This document shows, one piece after another, positions 12,957-16,857 of a stretch of DNA of 16,857 nt. The DNA is from an uncultured Candidatus Melainabacteria bacterium. Lineage in GTDB: Bacteria; Cyanobacteriota; Vampirovibrionia; Gastranaerophilales; Gastranaerophilaceae. The notes under the pieces were generated by a model. It saw only the letters and a list, made by a program, of their open reading frames with translations, was not told the origin of the DNA and ran no database searches. How positions within the stretch are numbered: the first letter of the stretch is position 1; each line of letters opens with the position of its first letter. Location of the stretch: NCBI GenBank assembly GCA_934675685.1, contig CAKURL010000033.1, positions 1 through 16,857 on the forward strand, read 5' to 3'. Both the position numbers and the translations under genes were made by a program.

Positions 12957-15602
12957 ATGCAAAAACGAGTATGGCTTTTTAGAGAAGGCAATGCTGATAT
13001 GAGAAACCTCCTTGGCGGCAAAGGGGCTAATTTGGCTGAAATGACAAATTTAGGTTTGCCTGTGCCTCCAGGGTTAACAATTACAACAGAAGTCTGCATG
13101 CAATATATCAACGAAGGCAACAAAATGCCAGAAGGCTTGATGGACGAAGTGAAAGCAGCTTTGGCAGACGTAGAAAACCAAACGGGTAAAAAATTCGGAG
13201 ATGCCGAAAACCCTCTATTAGTTTCAGTTCGCTCTGGCGCTAGAGTATCTATGCCAGGTATGATGGAAACGATTTTAAACCTTGGTTTAAATGACAAAAC
13301 AGTTGAAGCAATGGTTGCTTTGACCAACAACCCTCGTTTTTGCTATGACAGCTACAGAAGATTTTTGACAATGTTTGGCTCTGTTGCTTGGGATATGGAC
13401 AGACAAAAATATTTTGAATCTGAAGTAGAAAAGCTAAAAGAAAAAGAAGGCGTTAAAGAAGACACTCAAATTTCAGCTGACGGCTGGAAATCTTTAATCC
13501 CTGTATATAAAGAAGTAATTAAAAAAGTAACAGGCAAAGAATTTCCTCAAGACCCATTTGTTCAATTACAAGAAGCAATTGAGGCAGTTTTCCGCTCTTG
13601 GAACATTCCTCGTGCCGTTACTTATAGAACAATGAACAAAATTGACCACAACTTTGGTACAGCGGTAAATGTTCAAACAATGGTATTTGGAAACATGGGT
13701 GACGACTGCGCTACAGGTGTTTCTTTCACAAGAAACCCAGCAACAGGCGAAAACAAATTCTATGGCGAATATCTAACAAATGCGCAAGGCGAAGACGTTG
13801 TAGCCGGCATCAGAACTCCAAAACCAATCGCAGAATTAGAACACGAAATGCCTGATTTATACCGCCAATATGTTGACATCGCAAAAAAACTTGAAAACGG
13901 TTACAAAGATGTTCAAGACATGGAATTCACAATTGAAAAAGGCAAATTATATATCCTTCAAACAAGAAGCGGCAAAAGAACTGCAAAAGCTGCGGTTAGA
14001 ATTGCTGTTGAAATGCAAAAAGAAGGAATTATTGATAAATCAAGGGCAATCCAATTGGTTGACCCATATACAGTAAACCAAATCTTGTTGCCTTGCTTCG
14101 ACGAAAAAGCTCTTAAAGCAGCAACTGTAGTAGCGCAAGGCGTGAATGCTTCCCCTGGGGCTGCTGTTGGTAAAATCGTGTTTGACACAGAAGAAGCTGC
14201 AAACAGAGGCGAAGCCGGAGAAAAAATCATCTTAGTTCGTGTAGAAACTTGCCCAGACGACATTCACGGTATGGCTGTTTCTCAAGGTGTTTTGACTTTA
14301 AGAGGTGGCGCTACATCTCACGCAGCAGTTGTTGCAAAAGGTATGGGTATTCCTTGTGTCGCTGGTTGCGAAGACCTTAAAATCGACATGGAAAAAGAAC
14401 TTTTAATTACAAAAGACGGAAAAACATATAAAAAAGACGATATTATTTCCCTAGATGGCGGAAAAGGTGTCATCATGGACGGCTCTGTCCAATTAGCAGA
14501 CGCGCAAATCGACGACAACTTCAAAACTTTCTTCTCTTGGGTTGATGAAATCAAAACAATGACAATCGAAGCTAACGCAGACACAGTAAAAGACGTTGAA
14601 AATGCTCTTAAATTCAATGCTCAAGGTGTTGGCTTATGCAGAACGGAACACATGTTCATGGACCCAGACAGACTTCCTTGGGTTCAAAAAATGATTATCG
14701 CAGGAACTCCTGAAGCAAGAAAAGAAGCGCTAGACAAACTTCTTCCTATGCAATATAGCGATTTTTATGGAATGTTTAAAGCGTTGGGTTCAGATAAACC
14801 TCTTACAATCCGCCTTTTAGACCCACCATTGCACGAATTCTTGCCTTCAAAAGAAGAATTAATTGCAACAGTAGCAACTAAAAAAGCATTGAACCAAAAC
14901 AGCGAAGAAGACGAAAAAATGCTTCATATCGTAGAAGGATTATCAGAATCAAACCCAATGATGGGGCTTCGCGGCTGCCGTTTGGGCTTAACTTATCCTG
15001 AAATCAACGAAATGCAAGTGAGAGCAATCTTTGAAGCAGCATGTGATGTTAAAAAAGAAGGAATTAACGTAATGCCTTATGTTATGATTCCTTTGATTGG
15101 ACACGTAAACGAATTGAAAACCGCAAAAGAAATTCTTGTAAAAGTAGCAAAAGAAGTTATGGAAGAAAAAGGCGTTGAAGTTGAATATAAATTCGGCACA
15201 ATGATTGAAATTCCTCGCGCAGCCTTGACTGCAGACGAAATTGCTCCTTATGCGGAATTCTTCTCATTCGGAACAAATGACTTAACTCAAATGACATTTG
15301 GCTATTCAAGAGACGACGCAGAAGGAAAATTCTTAAAACGTTATGTTGAACAAAAAATCCTTCCATATAACCCATTTGCGACATTAGATTATGCTGGCGT
15401 TGGCCAATTAATCGATATGTCCATGAAAAAAGGTAAAGCGGTTAATCCAAAATTAATCGGCGGCGTTTGTGGCGAACATGGCGGAGACCCTGATAGTGTG
15501 AAGTTTGCTTATAAATTAGGCTTAAACTACACATCTTGCTCTCCATTCAGAATTCCACAAGCAGCATTAGCTGCAGCGCAAGCCGTTATTGAAAACAAAT
15601 AA
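12957..15602 (+). CDS. ppdK: Pyruvate, phosphate dikinase
   Basis: 881 residues, the standard length (about 875). ATG at 12957 has a consensus AAGGAGG ribosome site. The N-terminal nucleotide-binding domain begins with GGKGANLAEMTNLGLPVPPG. The central swivelling domain has the phosphohistidine His455 in LRGGATSHAAV, the same number as in the Clostridium symbiosum enzyme, with the adjacent regulatory-type Thr453. The C-terminal PEP/pyruvate barrel ends with Cys838 in GGVCGEHGGDP. It interconverts pyruvate, ATP and phosphate with PEP, AMP and pyrophosphate; in fermenters it can run toward pyruvate and ATP in glycolysis or toward PEP for gluconeogenesis. Codons are biased toward a restricted set (AAA, GAA, GCA, CAA), suggesting strong expression. 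It has its own promoter and terminator. Confidence 0.97.
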   Translation: MQKRVWLFREGNADMRNLLGGKGANLAEMTNLGLPVPPGLTITTEVCMQYINEGNKMPEGLMDEVKAALADVENQTGKKFGDAENPLLVSVRSGARVSMPGMMETILNLGLNDKTVEAMVALTNNPRFCYDSYRRFLTMFGSVAWDMDRQKYFESEVEKLKEKEGVKEDTQISADGWKSLIPVYKEVIKKVTGKEFPQDPFVQLQEAIEAVFRSWNIPRAVTYRTMNKIDHNFGTAVNVQTMVFGNMGDDCATGVSFTRNPATGENKFYGEYLTNAQGEDVVAGIRTPKPIAELEHEMPDLYRQYVDIAKKLENGYKDVQDMEFTIEKGKLYILQTRSGKRTAKAAVRIAVEMQKEGIIDKSRAIQLVDPYTVNQILLPCFDEKALKAATVVAQGVNASPGAAVGKIVFDTEEAANRGEAGEKIILVRVETCPDDIHGMAVSQGVLTLRGGATSHAAVVAKGMGIPCVAGCEDLKIDMEKELLITKDGKTYKKDDIISLDGGKGVIMDGSVQLADAQIDDNFKTFFSWVDEIKTMTIEANADTVKDVENALKFNAQGVGLCRTEHMFMDPDRLPWVQKMIIAGTPEARKEALDKLLPMQYSDFYGMFKALGSDKPLTIRLLDPPLHEFLPSKEELIATVATKKALNQNSEEDEKMLHIVEGLSESNPMMGLRGCRLGLTYPEINEMQVRAIFEAACDVKKEGINVMPYVMIPLIGHVNELKTAKEILVKVAKEVMEEKGVEVEYKFGTMIEIPRAALTADEIAPYAEFFSFGTNDLTQMTFGYSRDDAEGKFLKRYVEQKILPYNPFATLDYAGVGQLIDMSMKKGKAVNPKLIGGVCGEHGGDPDSVKFAYKLGLNYTSCSPFRIPQAALAAAQAVIENK

Positions 15603-15624
15603 TTTTTAATAACATAAATATTTT

Positions 15625-15660
15625 AAAAGAGCTTCTAATTTATTTTGGAAGCTCTTTTTT
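15625..15660 (+). terminator. Terminator of ppdK
   Basis: A perfect 11-bp inverted repeat (15625-15635 with 15648-15658), 12-nt loop and T run, starting 22 nt after the ppdK stop. The A run on the 5' side makes it potentially bidirectional. Confidence 0.88.
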
Positions 15661-15733
15661 ATTACCTTTTTTATTACTCTTTTATTAAGTTTAAATAAGC
15701 TTTTTTAAAGCTATTTCTTGTATTTTTCTATTT

Positions 15734-15762
15734 TTGTAATAAACTTTAAGAGTGCATACAAT
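15734..15762 (+). promoter_or_regulatory. Promoter for the nucleotidyltransferase-like gene
   Basis: TTGTAA (15734-15739) and TACAAT (15757-15762) with exactly 17 nt between them; matches 4 of 6 and 5 of 6. It is the best hexamer pair in the 130-nt gap after the ppdK terminator and would give a leader of about 20 nt. Confidence 0.5.
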
Positions 15763-15789
15763 TTAATAGTGTTGAAAGGTAAAAAAATT

Positions 15790-16857
15790 ATGTTGACTAG
15801 AATTCAAAATGTGAATTTTGGAGTTGGTCGCATGGGCAGCGCCAAAAAAGCGCAAACTCAAAACGCGACAACATCTTACGCTCAAAATTCAATTCCATCA
15901 AAAGCAGCCTCATTGGCAACAAAAGCAAATGCTCTAAATTTAGCTAAAACTCTTAGCTTCACCGCTTCTTTAGGCGATTCTATGAAATTCTACAGCCGCG
16001 ATATGCAAACTTGCGGAAAAGAATACGTAGGAAGTGTTGTAGATGTCAGCAAATTGCTTTTTAACACACAAGACGACAGAACAGAATTTGACGACGCTCA
16101 AAAATCAACAACAAAAATTTCTCTAGGCTCAAGAGACAGATACATTCGTCACCAAACAAAAGCTCTTGGAAACAATACATATCCAGAAGTTCAAGACACT
16201 TTATATGAAATGTTTGTCAGAGGGGACGACGCAACATCTAGCAGATCAAGAAGCCAAGACTACATTGAAAAAATCAACGTAGAAATGACACCGGTGACAG
16301 TAAACGGGAACGGCACAAAAGAAAGAGTTTTTGTTGTGAACACAAAAGGCAACAAAGGCGACAATTATGTAGCGGTTATTGAAGACACAGACAAAAACCA
16401 AAAGCCAAACGACAACGTTATTATGACAAATGCCGGAAAAATCACCAAAAAAGATGGTTCAAAAGGGATTTTAATGGTTAGTGCAGACCAGCACAACAAC
16501 TATCACCCATTTGTCGCTAAAATGGATAAAGTTAACCTTTACACTCCAACCGAATCTATAGGCGAAGGCACAGAAATCGTAATCGGCATGGAAGATGGAA
16601 GATTTGTAAACGAAATCGAAGATTCAATCAAGACTTTCGTTTCTAAAATCAATTCAGGCGAAATCGTCTTAAAGCCATTTGTCGCTGCGCCAAACGCAAA
16701 AGATACGCAGCTTATCATGCTTGCAGGCGGCTTTGGCTCTCGCGCTGAATACACAAACGCTTCTTCAAGTGGCATTTTGCACGGCAAAAAAGATGGCGCG
16801 ATTTCGACAAAAGGTGCTTTTAGAACAGCAACAGGCTTAACTCCAATGGAAACAACG
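15790..16857 (+). CDS. Large protein with C-terminal nucleotidyltransferase-like start, partial
   Basis: ATG at 15790, an AAAGG ribosome site 10 bases upstream, and 356 open codons to the right edge. Residues 1-60 are a Ser/Ala/Lys/Asn-rich leader with VNFG (8-11) and LSFTASLGD (about 55-63); it is not a signal peptide. Residues about 60-305 are polar, with Asp/Lys/Thr-rich stretches that I do not recognise. From residue about 308, LIMLAGGFGSRAEYTN resembles the GGxGxR phosphate loop that normally opens sugar-1-phosphate nucleotidyltransferases, followed by HGKKDGAISTKGAFRTATGL. So the catalytic domain, if real, starts some 310 residues into the protein instead of near residue 10. It would activate a sugar phosphate for polysaccharide or cell-envelope synthesis. 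The rest of the domain is outside the window, so substrate and completeness cannot be judged. Confidence 0.72.
   Translation, partial: MLTRIQNVNFGVGRMGSAKKAQTQNATTSYAQNSIPSKAASLATKANALNLAKTLSFTASLGDSMKFYSRDMQTCGKEYVGSVVDVSKLLFNTQDDRTEFDDAQKSTTKISLGSRDRYIRHQTKALGNNTYPEVQDTLYEMFVRGDDATSSRSRSQDYIEKINVEMTPVTVNGNGTKERVFVVNTKGNKGDNYVAVIEDTDKNQKPNDNVIMTNAGKITKKDGSKGILMVSADQHNNYHPFVAKMDKVNLYTPTESIGEGTEIVIGMEDGRFVNEIEDSIKTFVSKINSGEIVLKPFVAAPNAKDTQLIMLAGGFGSRAEYTNASSSGILHGKKDGAISTKGAFRTATGLTPMETT

Overview
The window joins the late (packaging and virion) half of a podovirus-type prophage, at roughly 1-9466 and almost all on the minus strand, to a stretch of ordinary bacterial chromosome at roughly 9896-16857 on the plus strand. 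The DNA is AT-rich throughout and uses the standard bacterial code, with AUG, GUG and UUG starts and all three stops. My best guess for the host is a gut-type non-photosynthetic cyanobacterial relative (Gastranaerophilales / Vampirovibrionia). The basis is the low GC, the enzyme set, and the N-terminal style of the last protein (short NFG and SFT-type motifs in a Ser/Ala/Lys-rich leader). A Clostridia-like Firmicute is the main alternative and cannot be excluded by eye.

Prophage part. Read in the direction of transcription (right to left): a small CxxC protein, terminase small and large subunits, a 65-aa MC...TLLG protein, the portal (head-to-tail connector), an unrecognised helical protein, scaffold, major capsid, capsid cement (Bbp16-like), an internal virion/ejection protein, the tail tubular A adaptor, and the start of the tail tubular B-like nozzle, which runs off the left edge. 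The order and sequence signatures are those of the Bordetella BPP-1 / epsilon15-type podoviruses. Genes are packed with overlaps or gaps of 0-15 nt. Two breaks carry signals: a hairpin-plus-T-run terminator after the capsid/cement pair (2100-2135), and a reversed exported-protein gene (4142-4570) between scaffold and the helical protein. That gene has its own extended -10 and its own terminator, the layout of a moron (a lysogen-expressed cargo gene). No integrase, repressor, lysis or tail-fibre gene is visible; they would lie to the left.

Junction. 9467-9895 has no convincing gene. It holds a 34-bp direct repeat, several hairpins and a very AT-rich stretch, followed by a tRNA-His(GTG) gene with encoded CCA and a terminator.

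Chromosomal part. dapB-asd-dapA form a tight operon for the aspartate-semialdehyde to diaminopimelate/lysine route (asd makes the semialdehyde, dapA condenses it with pyruvate, dapB reduces the product). A separately promoted pyruvate, phosphate dikinase gene (ppdK) follows and ends at a strong terminator. The last gene, cut by the right edge, has about 310 residues of unrecognised sequence ahead of a nucleotidyltransferase-type GGxGxR loop.
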